Source of the DNA: Deltaproteobacteria bacterium GWF2_42_12
GTDB lineage: Bacteria > Desulfobacterota > GWC2-55-46 > UBA9637
DNA length: 45,158 nucleotides
Reading direction: 5' to 3'
NCBI GenBank assembly: GCA_001797665.1
Contig: MGQA01000010.1
Coordinates: forward strand, 1-45,158
Shown here: piece after piece, positions 17,464 to 26,170 of the stretch
How positions within the stretch are numbered: position 1 is the first letter of the stretch
How the letters are laid out: each line of letters begins with the position of its first letter
The notes under the pieces: model-generated
What the model was told of the DNA's origin: nothing
The model's database searches: none
Seen by the model: only the letters and a program-made list of their open reading frames with translations
Program-made: the position numbers and the translations under genes

Positions 17464-18195
17464 ATGCTTTTTAGAACCTTGCTTGTATGGATAATAGGCC
17501 TTCCTGTTACAATCTTCCTTTTTATCTTTGTATTGCTTTCGCTCATCTTTGACAGAAGCGGTAATTCAATTCATCGTATAGGCCGTTTGTGGGGTAGAAT
17601 CCTGCTCTTTTTGAGCGGTGTGGCCATTGAAATAAAAGGCACAGAAAATCTGCTTCAGGGCAGACCGCAGATTCTTGCCTCAAACCATCAAGGCGCATTT
17701 GATATTTTAGCTTTACAGGCCTTTATCCCGATGCAATTCCGGTGGGTCGCAAAAAAGAGTCTTTTTAAGATACCTATTGTGGGATGGTCAATGAGCCTTG
17801 CAGGATATGTTGGCATTGAGAGGGAACGCGCAAGCAGTGCCTATAAAAGCATTGAGGCAGCAGCCGAAAGGATAAAAAATGGAACATCTGTGCTGATATT
17901 TCCAGAAGGGACGAGAAGCGCTACAGGTGAGCTTCTGCCTTTCAAGCGGGGTGGATTTTTACTTGCTGTGAAGAGCGGTGTGCCTGTTATACCTATATCT
18001 ATTACAGGGACAAAGGATATAATGAAAAAGGGAAGCGTATTAATAAACCCCGGTCGGATAAAGATAGTTATTGGCAGACCAATACAAACCAAATCCCCCC
18101 TCACCCCCCTTTATAAAAAGGGAGAAGGGGGGATTGCTGATGAAAAGGTTTTGATGGATGCGGTCAGAAAGGCGATAGAGGAGGGGCTGTTATAA
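17464..18195 (+). CDS. plsC: 1-acyl-sn-glycerol-3-phosphate acyltransferase (PlsC-like)
   Basis: SNHQGAFDILAL (HX4D), FPEGTRSATGELLPFKRGGFLLA. Confidence 0.93.
   Translation: MLFRTLLVWIIGLPVTIFLFIFVLLSLIFDRSGNSIHRIGRLWGRILLFLSGVAIEIKGTENLLQGRPQILASNHQGAFDILALQAFIPMQFRWVAKKSLFKIPIVGWSMSLAGYVGIERERASSAYKSIEAAAERIKNGTSVLIFPEGTRSATGELLPFKRGGFLLAVKSGVPVIPISITGTKDIMKKGSVLINPGRIKIVIGRPIQTKSPLTPLYKKGEGGIADEKVLMDAVRKAIEEGLL
18091..18135. repeat. C-rich/G-rich palindromic element in plsC
   Basis: AAATCCCCCCTCACCCCCCTTTATAAAAAGGGAGAAGGGGGGATT; encodes KSPLTPLYKKGEGGI. Confidence 0.9.
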
Positions 18196-18265
18196 AAGTT
18201 GCAAGCTACAAGTTGCATGTTGCAAGTAAAAACTTAAATCTTAAAACCTGCATCCTGCAATTCAT
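18196..18265. repeat. Perfectly phased degenerate heptamer block
   Basis: AAGTTGC-AAGCTAC-AAGTTGC-ATGTTGC-AAGTAAA-AACTTAA-ATCTTAA-AACCTGC-ATCCTGC-AATTCAT. Confidence 0.9.
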
Positions 18266-18969
18266 ATTTTTTGTTTCAACCCATCCACCAACTCCCTAAT
18301 CCTCTCCGGCTTTGTCTTGAGTGACGCCCGGTTGCAAATGAGCTTTGAGGTAACCTTCATAATCTCTTCCACCTCAACAAGGCCGTTCCTCCGCAGGGTT
18401 TCACCGGTTGCGACAAGGTCAACAATCCTTTCTGAAAGGCCGAGAATAGGCGCCAATTCAATAGAGCCGTAGAGTTTTATTATTTCAACCTGTATCCCTT
18501 TGTTCATGAAGTGCTTCAACGTAATGTTCGGATACTTTGTGGCAACCCTTATGTGCGTCCAGTGTCTCGGATTATCTTTCGTGCCAAGCTCTTTTGGCTC
18601 TGCAACAACCATTCTGCAAAAACCAATGCCGAGGTCAAGCGGTTCATAGATATCCCTTTCCTGCTCCAAAAGCACATCCTTTCCAGCTATACCAACATCC
18701 GCAGCCCCGTATTCAACATAGGTAGGCACATCCTGAGAACGTATTACCATAAATCTGATGCGATCTTTCTTGTTTTCAAAGATGAGCTTTCTGCTGTCTT
18801 CTATTACATCCGAGCAGTCAATGCCAATTTTTTTAAAAAGGGCAACAGCCTCGTTAAGGATACGCCCCTTGGGCAAAGCGATGGTTAAATAGTTGTATTT
18901 CTGGCTCCTGGCTCCTGACCCCCGCTTAAAGCCTGCGGGGGCAAGCTTCTGACTCCTGACTTTTTTCAT
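18262..18969 (-). CDS. hisG: ATP phosphoribosyltransferase (short-form HisG)
   Basis: [54 protein letters not shown]; unusual N-terminal extension. Confidence 0.95.
   Translation of the reverse strand: MKKVRSQKLAPAGFKRGSGARSQKYNYLTIALPKGRILNEAVALFKKIGIDCSDVIEDSRKLIFENKKDRIRFMVIRSQDVPTYVEYGAADVGIAGKDVLLEQERDIYEPLDLGIGFCRMVVAEPKELGTKDNPRHWTHIRVATKYPNITLKHFMNKGIQVEIIKLYGSIELAPILGLSERIVDLVATGETLRRNGLVEVEEIMKVTSKLICNRASLKTKPERIRELVDGLKQKI
18899..18960. repeat. Heptamer/palindrome block inside hisG 5' coding region
   Basis: TTCTGGC-TCCTGGC-TCCTGAC-CCCCGC..GCGGGG-..-TTCTGAC-TCCTGAC. Confidence 0.85.
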
Positions 18970-20219
18970 TCCTTTACCCTCTTTATCTTTGCCCCAAGCC
19001 CTGCCAATTTTTCCTCTATCCTTTCATAGCCTCTATCAAGGTGATAGACCCTGGAGATCTCTGTTATTCCTCCTGCTGCAAGGCCCGCCAATACTAATGA
19101 TGCGCTTGCCCTCAAATCTGTTGCCATTACAGGCGCACCGCTCAACAAAGGCCGTCCTTTAATAATGGCATTTCTTCCCTCTATTTTTATATCTGCTCCC
19201 ATTCTTTTAAGTTCACTCACATGCATGAATCTGTTCTCGAAGACATTCTCTGTTATAACACTCAATCCGTTCGCAATACCCATCATTGCCATCATCTGCG
19301 CCTGCATATCAGTAGGGAAACCTGGGTAGGGAAGGGTCTTTATATCTACGCTTCTTATGTGAGCATCTCCGCTGACGCGTACAGAGCCATTCTCTGCCTT
19401 AATTTCTACTCCTGTTTCCTTTAATTTCATAACAAGCGTCTCAAGGTTTTGAATAGGGCAGTTTTTGATTATTACATCCCCCTTTGTCATGCCTGCTGCA
19501 ATCATAAATGTGCCTGCCTCTATCCTATCTGGCATTATTGTGTGTGTTATCGGCCTTAAACTATCAACGCCCTCTATTGTTATATAATCTGTGCCTGCGC
19601 CTTTGATGCGTGCGCCCATCTTATTTAGAACCTCTGCGAGTTCAACCACCTCTGGCTCCTGTGCGGCATTTTCCAATACAGTGACACCGTCGGCAAGCGC
19701 TGCGGCCATCATGATGTTTTCTGTGCCGGTTACCGTCGAGATATCAAAATATATCCTTGCGCCTTTTAGTTTATCAGCCTTTGTATTTATATAACCGCCT
19801 TCTATCTTAATATCAGCGCCCATCTTTTCCAACGCCATAAGATGGAGATTCAACGGTCTTGCGCCGATCGCACATCCGCCTGGCAGAGAAACCTTAGCGC
19901 GCTTAAATCTTGTTAAAAGCGGCCCAAGCACCAGAGAAGATGCCCTCATGGTTTTGACTAACTCATATGGCGCTTCAAGGCTTTTGATATTTTTGGTTCT
20001 AATCTTTAATGTGTTGCCGTCTTCTTGAATCTCAGCGCCAATATGCAGGAGTAGCGCCTTCATGGTTGCTATATCTCGTAGCTTTGGGACATTGTAAAAG
20101 GTACTCCAATCATTGGTCAAAAGCGCAGCAGAGAGTATAGGCAATGTTGCATTTTTTGAGCCGCTAATAGTAACCTCGCCAACAAGACGATTTGGGCCTT
20201 CTATAATAATCTTGTCCAT
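18966..20219 (-). CDS. murA: UDP-N-acetylglucosamine 1-carboxyvinyltransferase
   Basis: 417 aa; [59 protein letters not shown]. Confidence 0.98.
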   Translation of the reverse strand: MDKIIIEGPNRLVGEVTISGSKNATLPILSAALLTNDWSTFYNVPKLRDIATMKALLLHIGAEIQEDGNTLKIRTKNIKSLEAPYELVKTMRASSLVLGPLLTRFKRAKVSLPGGCAIGARPLNLHLMALEKMGADIKIEGGYINTKADKLKGARIYFDISTVTGTENIMMAAALADGVTVLENAAQEPEVVELAEVLNKMGARIKGAGTDYITIEGVDSLRPITHTIMPDRIEAGTFMIAAGMTKGDVIIKNCPIQNLETLVMKLKETGVEIKAENGSVRVSGDAHIRSVDIKTLPYPGFPTDMQAQMMAMMGIANGLSVITENVFENRFMHVSELKRMGADIKIEGRNAIIKGRPLLSGAPVMATDLRASASLVLAGLAAGGITEISRVYHLDRGYERIEEKLAGLGAKIKRVKE

Positions 20220-20221
20220 AC

Positions 20222-21322
20222 TTATGCCTGTAAGGCCATATTCTGACTCTTTAAGGCCTCTGTCTGATAATGGTGTATAAGCGTTTCAATAAGTTCGTTC
20301 AGGTCTCCCTCCATCACAGCATCAAGTCTGTGAATGGTAAGACCAATCCTGTGGTCTGTGACGCGGTTTTGAGGAAAGTTGTATGTTCGTATCTTTTCAC
20401 TCCTGTCGCCGGTTCCCACCTGGCTCTTTCTTTCCTGGGCAATCTTTGCCTCCTGCTCCCTTTGTTTTATATCGAGAAGCCTTGAAGCAAGAATCTTCAA
20501 TGCCTTTTGTCTGTTTTTATGCTGGCTTTTTTCATCCTGACAGGAAACAACAAGGCCAGTAGGGATATGAGTCATTCGAACTGCTGTTTCTACCTTGTTC
20601 ACATTCTGACCGCCGTGTCCGCCTGCACGGAATGTGTCTACCTTCAGTTCATCCGGTTTTATGTCAATCTCTACCTCCTCTGCCTCTGGCAATACTGCTA
20701 CGGTAACAGTGGATGTATGGATTCTGCCTGACGCCTCTGTTGCAGGGACGCGTTGGACGCGGTGCACGCCACTTTCATATTTAAGTTTGCTGTAAACACT
20801 CTTGCCAGCAATAATAGCTATTACCTCCTTTAATCCACCAACCCCAATGGGATTGCTGCTCAACACCTCTACCTTCAATCCATGCGCATCAGCATACTTT
20901 GAATACATCCTGAAAAGGTCTGCGGCAAATATCGAAGCCTCATCGCCACCCACGCCTGCCCTTATTTCAAGAATTATATTCTTTTCATCATTCTGGTCTT
21001 TTGGAAGGAGAAGAACCTTAAGCCTTTCTTCTAAATCAGCCTTTCTCTTCTGGAGTAAAGGGATCTCTTCTTTGGCCAGCTCCCTTAACTCCTCATCCTT
21101 TCCATCAAGTATAGCCTTGCTTTCTTTCAGCTCATTTTCTACCTTTTTATATTCAAGATAGACCTCGACGAGCTCGCAAAGCGAAGAGTGTTCCTTGCCG
21201 TATCTCTGAAAACTCTCCTGGTCTGAGATTATCTTTGGGTCGCTCAAAAGATTACCAAGCTCAATATATCGTTTTTCTATTTGTTCAAGACGGTTCAGCA
21301 TGTCGCTTTGCTCCATTGCCAC
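20222..21322 (-). CDS. prfA: Peptide chain release factor 1
   Basis: GGQ motif [49 protein letters not shown]; true start may be the internal Met (MLNRLEQ). Confidence 0.97.
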   Translation of the reverse strand: MAMEQSDMLNRLEQIEKRYIELGNLLSDPKIISDQESFQRYGKEHSSLCELVEVYLEYKKVENELKESKAILDGKDEELRELAKEEIPLLQKRKADLEERLKVLLLPKDQNDEKNIILEIRAGVGGDEASIFAADLFRMYSKYADAHGLKVEVLSSNPIGVGGLKEVIAIIAGKSVYSKLKYESGVHRVQRVPATEASGRIHTSTVTVAVLPEAEEVEIDIKPDELKVDTFRAGGHGGQNVNKVETAVRMTHIPTGLVVSCQDEKSQHKNRQKALKILASRLLDIKQREQEAKIAQERKSQVGTGDRSEKIRTYNFPQNRVTDHRIGLTIHRLDAVMEGDLNELIETLIHHYQTEALKSQNMALQA

Positions 21323-21362
21323 GCTAAGCGTGGCTTAATCACGCTTTGCGTGCTTGTAAAAT

Positions 21363-21501
21363 ACAAAGTGCAAATTTTCTGTTAGAGATTAGTTGATTAG
21401 AGATTAGCGAATTAGAAAAAAGCTGATTCACTAATTCTCCAATTCGCTTCTTACTTTTGCGTTTTGCAATCTTCAATCTTCAATGTTCAATGTTCTATAT
21501 T
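21363..21501. repeat. Degenerate tandem heptamer/octamer block between prfA and thyX
   Basis: AGAGATT.AGTTGATT.AGAGATT.AGCGAATT ... CAATCTT-CAATCTT-CAATGTT-CAATGTT-CTATATT. Confidence 0.8.
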
Positions 21502-22184
21502 TTTTTAAATTCCTTCCTTATCTCATCCGGTCTTCCGCAGGTCATCTCTCCTTCTGTGCATTTACCTGTGCTTACGCAACCAGGGCCTGCGGCACTAAAT
21601 ATAAAAGGTGCCTCCTTTTTTACCAAAGAGAGCATCCTCTTTGCCATATCCCGTATCTCCCACTGTGCCCTTTCGCATGTGCGCAGCCCAAAAAAATGTA
21701 GAAGCTCTCTGGCATTCATAGTAGCGATAATCTTTGTAGTTGCAGCGTTGGGAAGTATATACCTTGCATCCTCTGCTGGTATGCCTGCATCGAGCATCTC
21801 CTTGTAAAAACTATACAGAGATTCTATTGTGTCAGAAAACCTCTTTTCATTTTTCGCATCCTTCTTTATTGAGGATGGGATTACAAACTCAGGCTCTTTA
21901 AATTTAACATACCGCTGACTCTGCTGGGAATACGATGCAAGGCGATGCCTCACGAGCTGATGAGAGGTAGCCCTTGAGATGCCCTCTATACCAAATGTGA
22001 AGCTCGCATGCTCCAATACAGAGAGGTGTCCCATCTTGATAATCTTACCCAGGAACTTCTCATACGAGACGCCTTTTGCCTTATCCTCTAATTGGGAGAT
22101 ATTACTGTCCGAATAGCAGAGTTTGGCAGCCAAGACTATAGTCTTTTCAGGGTTTGGGGTAAAGTTAAGGAGGGTTACCTTCAT
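21495..22184 (-). CDS. thyX: FAD-dependent thymidylate synthase
   Basis: ThyX motif RHRLASYSQQSQRYV; LEHASFTFGIEGISRATSHQLVRHR. Confidence 0.96.
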   Translation of the reverse strand: MKVTLLNFTPNPEKTIVLAAKLCYSDSNISQLEDKAKGVSYEKFLGKIIKMGHLSVLEHASFTFGIEGISRATSHQLVRHRLASYSQQSQRYVKFKEPEFVIPSSIKKDAKNEKRFSDTIESLYSFYKEMLDAGIPAEDARYILPNAATTKIIATMNARELLHFFGLRTCERAQWEIRDMAKRMLSLVKKEAPFIFSAAGPGCVSTGKCTEGEMTCGRPDEIRKEFKKI

Positions 22185-22285
22185 CCCGTTAGACCTCCTT
22201 TGAAAACAAGTTGTAACATCAGGCTTTCTGCTACCATCGGTTTTATTGGGAAACGGTCATAATGATGGATAGGTCTAACGGGATT
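22182..22285 (-). promoter_or_regulatory. thyX leader: inverted repeat spanning SD and start codon
   Basis: ATCCCGTTAGACC (22183-22195) and GGTCTAACGGGAT (22272-22284), perfect 13 bp; includes end of GGAGG and the AU of AUG. Confidence 0.6.
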
Positions 22286-22303
22286 CACACTACCTCATAA
22301 AAA

Positions 22304-22510
22304 TTATGTTGTTTTTTTCTGAAACTTCTTCTTAAACTTTTCAACCCTGCCAGCAGAATCTACCAGTTTGTGCTTACCCGTAAAAAAGGGATGGCAACTC
22401 GAACATATTTCTACCTTGATATTCTTTTTTGTAGAACGTGTCTTAACAACATTACCGCAGGCACACTCAATGGCTGTTGGTTCATACTTTGGATGTATTT
22501 CTTCTCTCAT
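22304..22510 (-). CDS. rpmE: 50S ribosomal protein L31
   Basis: [63 protein letters not shown], Zn-binding Cys retained. Confidence 0.97.
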   Translation of the reverse strand: MREEIHPKYEPTAIECACGNVVKTRSTKKNIKVEICSSCHPFFTGKHKLVDSAGRVEKFKKKFQKKTT

Positions 22511-22685
22511 AAGGCCTCCTGTCTCAGATTTCAAAAATATATATACTAACAGCTACATCGCATTTGTGCAAGAAAAATATTACATAATTATATACAAATT
22601 TTGTTGAATTACTCAATAACTCTCTGTAGTGGTGTGTTCATACATCTTATTTTGTATGTTTCGGTTGCATATGGATAATCTGGAT

Positions 22686-22970
22686 CCGTAAAATAGCGAT
22701 TGAAAACCTCGCTATTTTACCCCCACACCAAAGTTTTTGGTGGGGGGGTTTACAAACTGGTGTCCGCCTTAGGCGTATGACTGCCATACTTCGTTGTCGG
22801 CGCATTTTAGCTCTTCACCGTATCCTCCCCCTGTCCCCCTCCTGAGGGGGATAAAGGGGGAGGGCTTCATCGCAAAAACATGTCCCTGAGTGCTTTTATC
22901 AGGGATGGCCTCCGCCTCGTCTATCAGACAACTTGCCAGTTTCCCCAAAAATCAATGTCTATTTTTGGGT
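22686..22970 (-). repeat. Dispersed ~270 bp repeat, copy B (inverted)
   Basis: Reverse complement of copies A and C; carries an extra palindrome CCCCCACACCAAAGTTTTTGGTGGGGGGG. Confidence 0.9.
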
Positions 22971-23063
22971 GGATGTGGAACCTTGACAACAGTGAGAAAG
23001 GAACATACATTAAAGGGTATAGAATAATCGTTTTGTCTCCTTTGCAAGGACGGCGAAGAGTTG

Positions 23064-23141
23064 ACCCTTGACAAATTATCTGCTTTGTCGTGGACAAAGC
23101 AGATTTGGATTTTGCGTTGCAAAACATAATTTGTCAAGGGT
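23064..23141. repeat. 78 bp three-way-junction palindrome upstream of dnaK
   Basis: ACCCTTGACAAATTAT...ATAATTTGTCAAGGGT (16 bp perfect) enclosing CTGCTTTGTC-GTG-GACAAAGCAG and TTTTGC-GTT-GCAAAA. Confidence 0.9.
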
Positions 23142-23193
23142 TTGACAAACAATTTAAAAAGGTTTATATTAAAAAAACAGTAAGGAGGATTTT

Positions 23194-25110
23194 ATGGGAA
23201 AGATTATTGGTATTGACCTCGGCACAACAAATTCAGTTGTTGCGGTTATGGAAGGCGGTGAGCCAAAGGTTATTGTAAATGAAGAAGGAAGCAGAATTAC
23301 GCCGTCTGTAGTTGCGTTTACAAGGGATGGCGAAGTGCTGGTCGGCCAGGTTGCAAAAAGGCAGGCTGTTACAAATCCAGAAAACACTATCTTCTCAATA
23401 AAGAGGTTTATGGGAAGGAATTATGATGAAGTGACAGAAGAGATGAAGATGGTGCCTTACAAGGTGATTAAGGATGAATATGGCAGGGCGGTTGTTGAAG
23501 TGCCTAATATGAAGAGAAGATACACGCCTCCAGAGGTATCTGCCTTTATTTTGCAAAAGCTCAAGAAGGCTGCTGAGGCATATCTTGGCGAGCCTGTTAT
23601 AGAGGCTGTCATAACGGTACCGGCATATTTTAATGACAGCCAGAGACAGGCAACAAAGGATGCAGGTAAAATTGCGGGACTGGATGTTAAAAGGATTATA
23701 AACGAGCCCACAGCGTCTTCCCTTGCATACGGATTGGATAAAAAGAAGGATGAGACCATAGCTGTGTATGATTTTGGCGGCGGCACATTTGATATATCTG
23801 TACTCGATGTGGGAGAGGGTGTTTTTGAGGTGAGGGCTACAAATGGCGATACGCATCTTGGCGGCGACAACTTTGATCAGAGAGTCATTGACTGGCTTAT
23901 TGTAGAGTTTAAAAAGGATCAGGGGATAGACCTTTCAAAGGACAGGATGGCCCTCCAGAGATTAAAAGAGGCAGCTGAAAAGGCAAAGATAGAACTTTCT
24001 TCAACTATGGAGACAGAGATAAACCTTCCCTTTATAACAGCGGATGCAACAGGGCCGAAACATCTTGTTGTGAGGCTTTCGAGGGCAAAGCTCGAGCAGC
24101 TTACAGAGGACCTTGTAGAGAGAAGCCATAAACCGTGTGAACAGGCATTAAAGGACGCTGGCATTCAATCGAGCGCGATAGATGAAGTAGTTCTCGTCGG
24201 TGGAATGATAAGGATGCCAAAGATCCACGGGTTTGTTAAAGGTTTTTTTGGCAGAGAACCTCATAAAGGTGTTAATCCTGACGAGGTTGTTGCAGTTGGC
24301 GCAGCTATTCAGGCAGGTGTTTTGGCAGGTGAAGTTAAGGAGGTTGTGCTTCTGGATGTTACACCTCTATCACTCGGCGTAGAAACCCTTGGTGGTGTGT
24401 TGACAAAATTGATAAACCGTAACACTACTATCCCAACAAGAAAAAAGGAGACATTTACCACTGCTGCTGATAATCAGACGCAAGTCGAAATACACGTGCT
24501 TCAGGGTGAAAGGGAAATGGCGAGGGATAACAGGACGCTCGGCAGATTTCACCTTATAGGCATACCACCTGCGCCGAGGGGTATGCCTCAGATAGAGGTG
24601 ACTTTTGATATAGACGCAAATGGCATACTCAATGTCTCTGCAAAAGATATGGCAACAAATCGGGAACAGAAGATTACTATTACAGCGAGCAGCGGACTTT
24701 CCAAAGATGAAGTCGAGAAGATGGTTAAGGATGCTGAGGGTCATGCAGAAGATGACAGAAAGCGAAAAGAGGTTATAGAGTTAAGAAATCAGCTTGATTC
24801 CATTATCTATTCAACAGAAAAAACCCTTAGTGAGCACAGGACCAGAATTCCTGCAATGGATATAAAGGCTATAGAGGATGCAATTGCAGAGGGCAAAAAG
24901 GCCCTTGAAAAGGAAGATGCTGATACCATGAAAAGGGCTATTGACAATGTAAGTAAGGCGTCTCACAAGATGGCAGAGGTCATGTATCAGGCAGCAGCAC
25001 AGCAAGGTCAAGCAGGCGCGACCGCAGGCGCTGGAGCGAAAAAAGAGGGCGAGGTTGTTGAGGCAGAATTTGTTGATGAGGAGACCAGGAGAGAAGATAG
25101 AAAGCAGTGA
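23194..25110 (+). CDS. dnaK: Molecular chaperone DnaK
   Basis: 638 aa; [55 protein letters not shown]. Confidence 0.99.
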   Translation: MGKIIGIDLGTTNSVVAVMEGGEPKVIVNEEGSRITPSVVAFTRDGEVLVGQVAKRQAVTNPENTIFSIKRFMGRNYDEVTEEMKMVPYKVIKDEYGRAVVEVPNMKRRYTPPEVSAFILQKLKKAAEAYLGEPVIEAVITVPAYFNDSQRQATKDAGKIAGLDVKRIINEPTASSLAYGLDKKKDETIAVYDFGGGTFDISVLDVGEGVFEVRATNGDTHLGGDNFDQRVIDWLIVEFKKDQGIDLSKDRMALQRLKEAAEKAKIELSSTMETEINLPFITADATGPKHLVVRLSRAKLEQLTEDLVERSHKPCEQALKDAGIQSSAIDEVVLVGGMIRMPKIHGFVKGFFGREPHKGVNPDEVVAVGAAIQAGVLAGEVKEVVLLDVTPLSLGVETLGGVLTKLINRNTTIPTRKKETFTTAADNQTQVEIHVLQGEREMARDNRTLGRFHLIGIPPAPRGMPQIEVTFDIDANGILNVSAKDMATNREQKITITASSGLSKDEVEKMVKDAEGHAEDDRKRKEVIELRNQLDSIIYSTEKTLSEHRTRIPAMDIKAIEDAIAEGKKALEKEDADTMKRAIDNVSKASHKMAEVMYQAAAQQGQAGATAGAGAKKEGEVVEAEFVDEETRREDRKQ

Positions 25111-25116
25111 GAAGGT

Positions 25117-25189
25117 AAGGGATTAAGAAGATAAGAAGTTAGGGTGTTAAGAATGCCAAACTTCTAAACTTCCCATCTTCTCAACTTCT
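25117..25189. repeat. Degenerate tandem octamer block between dnaK and dnaJ-like gene
   Basis: AAGGGATT-AAGAAGAT-AAGAAGTT-AGGGTGTT-AAGAATGC-C-AAACTTCT-AAACTTCC-CATCTTCT-CAACTTCT. Confidence 0.85.
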
Positions 25190-25199
25190 GAATTTAAAC

Positions 25200-26099
25200 A
25201 TGGCTAAAAAAGATTATTACGAGATACTCGGGATTTCGCGAAATGCAACTGAAGAGGATGTAAAAAAGGCATATAGAAACCTTGCCAGGAAATACCACCC
25301 TGACCTGCATCCTGGCAATAAAGAGATAGAGGCGCGGTTTAAAGAGATAAATGAGGCATATGAGGTTTTAAAAGACCCTAAAAAGAGGGAGCAGTATAAC
25401 AGATTCGGCAGCGCAGTATTTGAGCCTGGTTTTGAGGGTGCCAGGACATACACTTACACTACAGGCGGGCCAGTCAACTTTGAGGATTTAGGTTTTGATA
25501 TCGGAGGAATTGAGGATATATTTGGCGATATATTTGGAAGGACAAGGGCTAAAAGGGGGACAGTAAAAGGCGAAGATGTTGAGTATATTTTAGAAATAGG
25601 TTTTGAGCAGGCAATAAGAGGTACTGAAGTCAGGCTCACAATAAATGGCGATAAATTAACGGTTAAGATACCATCTGGTGTTAAAGACGGTTCAAGGGTA
25701 AGGGTGGCGGGTAAAGGTAAACCAGGGATGTTAGGCGGAACTCGCGGAGACCTTTATATTATTACAAAGATAAAACCGCACCCATACTTCAAGAGAGAAG
25801 AAGATGATATATATCTTGAAGCTCCTGTAACTATAACAGAAGCGGTGCTGGGTGCAAAGATTCATATCCCCACTATTGATGGCAAGGCATTATTAGTGAT
25901 TCCTCCCGGCACACACAGTGGGCAAAAATTGAGATTAAAGGGCAAAGGGGTTCCACATATAAAAGATAGAGGCAGAGGCGATCAATATGTTATAATAAAA
26001 ATAATTGCTCCCAAGGATTTGGATGAAAAGTCAAAAGGACTTTTAGAAGATTTTCAGAAACTTAATCCATATGACCCGCGGAAAGAGGTGGGTTGGTAG
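25200..26099 (+). CDS. J-domain protein, CbpA-like DnaJ without zinc finger
   Basis: DYYEILGISRNATEEDVKKAYRNLARKYHPDLHPG; C-terminal DnaJ substrate domains; no CXXCXGXG repeats. Confidence 0.93.
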   Translation: MAKKDYYEILGISRNATEEDVKKAYRNLARKYHPDLHPGNKEIEARFKEINEAYEVLKDPKKREQYNRFGSAVFEPGFEGARTYTYTTGGPVNFEDLGFDIGGIEDIFGDIFGRTRAKRGTVKGEDVEYILEIGFEQAIRGTEVRLTINGDKLTVKIPSGVKDGSRVRVAGKGKPGMLGGTRGDLYIITKIKPHPYFKREEDDIYLEAPVTITEAVLGAKIHIPTIDGKALLVIPPGTHSGQKLRLKGKGVPHIKDRGRGDQYVIIKIIAPKDLDEKSKGLLEDFQKLNPYDPRKEVGW

Positions 26100-26101
26100 T
26101 T

Positions 26102-26159
26102 TATGGAGCAAGCCGACCATGTCGGCGTAAAAGCAACGGCAACACGGTTGCCTTGCTCC
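26102..26159. repeat. 58 bp palindromic element, intergenic copy
   Basis: TATGGAGCAAGCCGACCATGTCGGCGTAAAAGCAACGGCAACACGGTTGCCTTGCTCC; pairs with copy in NAPRT. Confidence 0.9.
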
Positions 26160-26170
26160 AGAGGAAGACC

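Noticed and set aside
18196-18265. CRISPR-like array
   Set aside because: Period is 7 nt with degenerate units, no spacers, no cas genes in the window.
26093-26170. N-terminal extension of the Clp ORF
   Set aside because: Encoded by the 58 bp palindromic element; canonical Clp N-domain starts at 26171.
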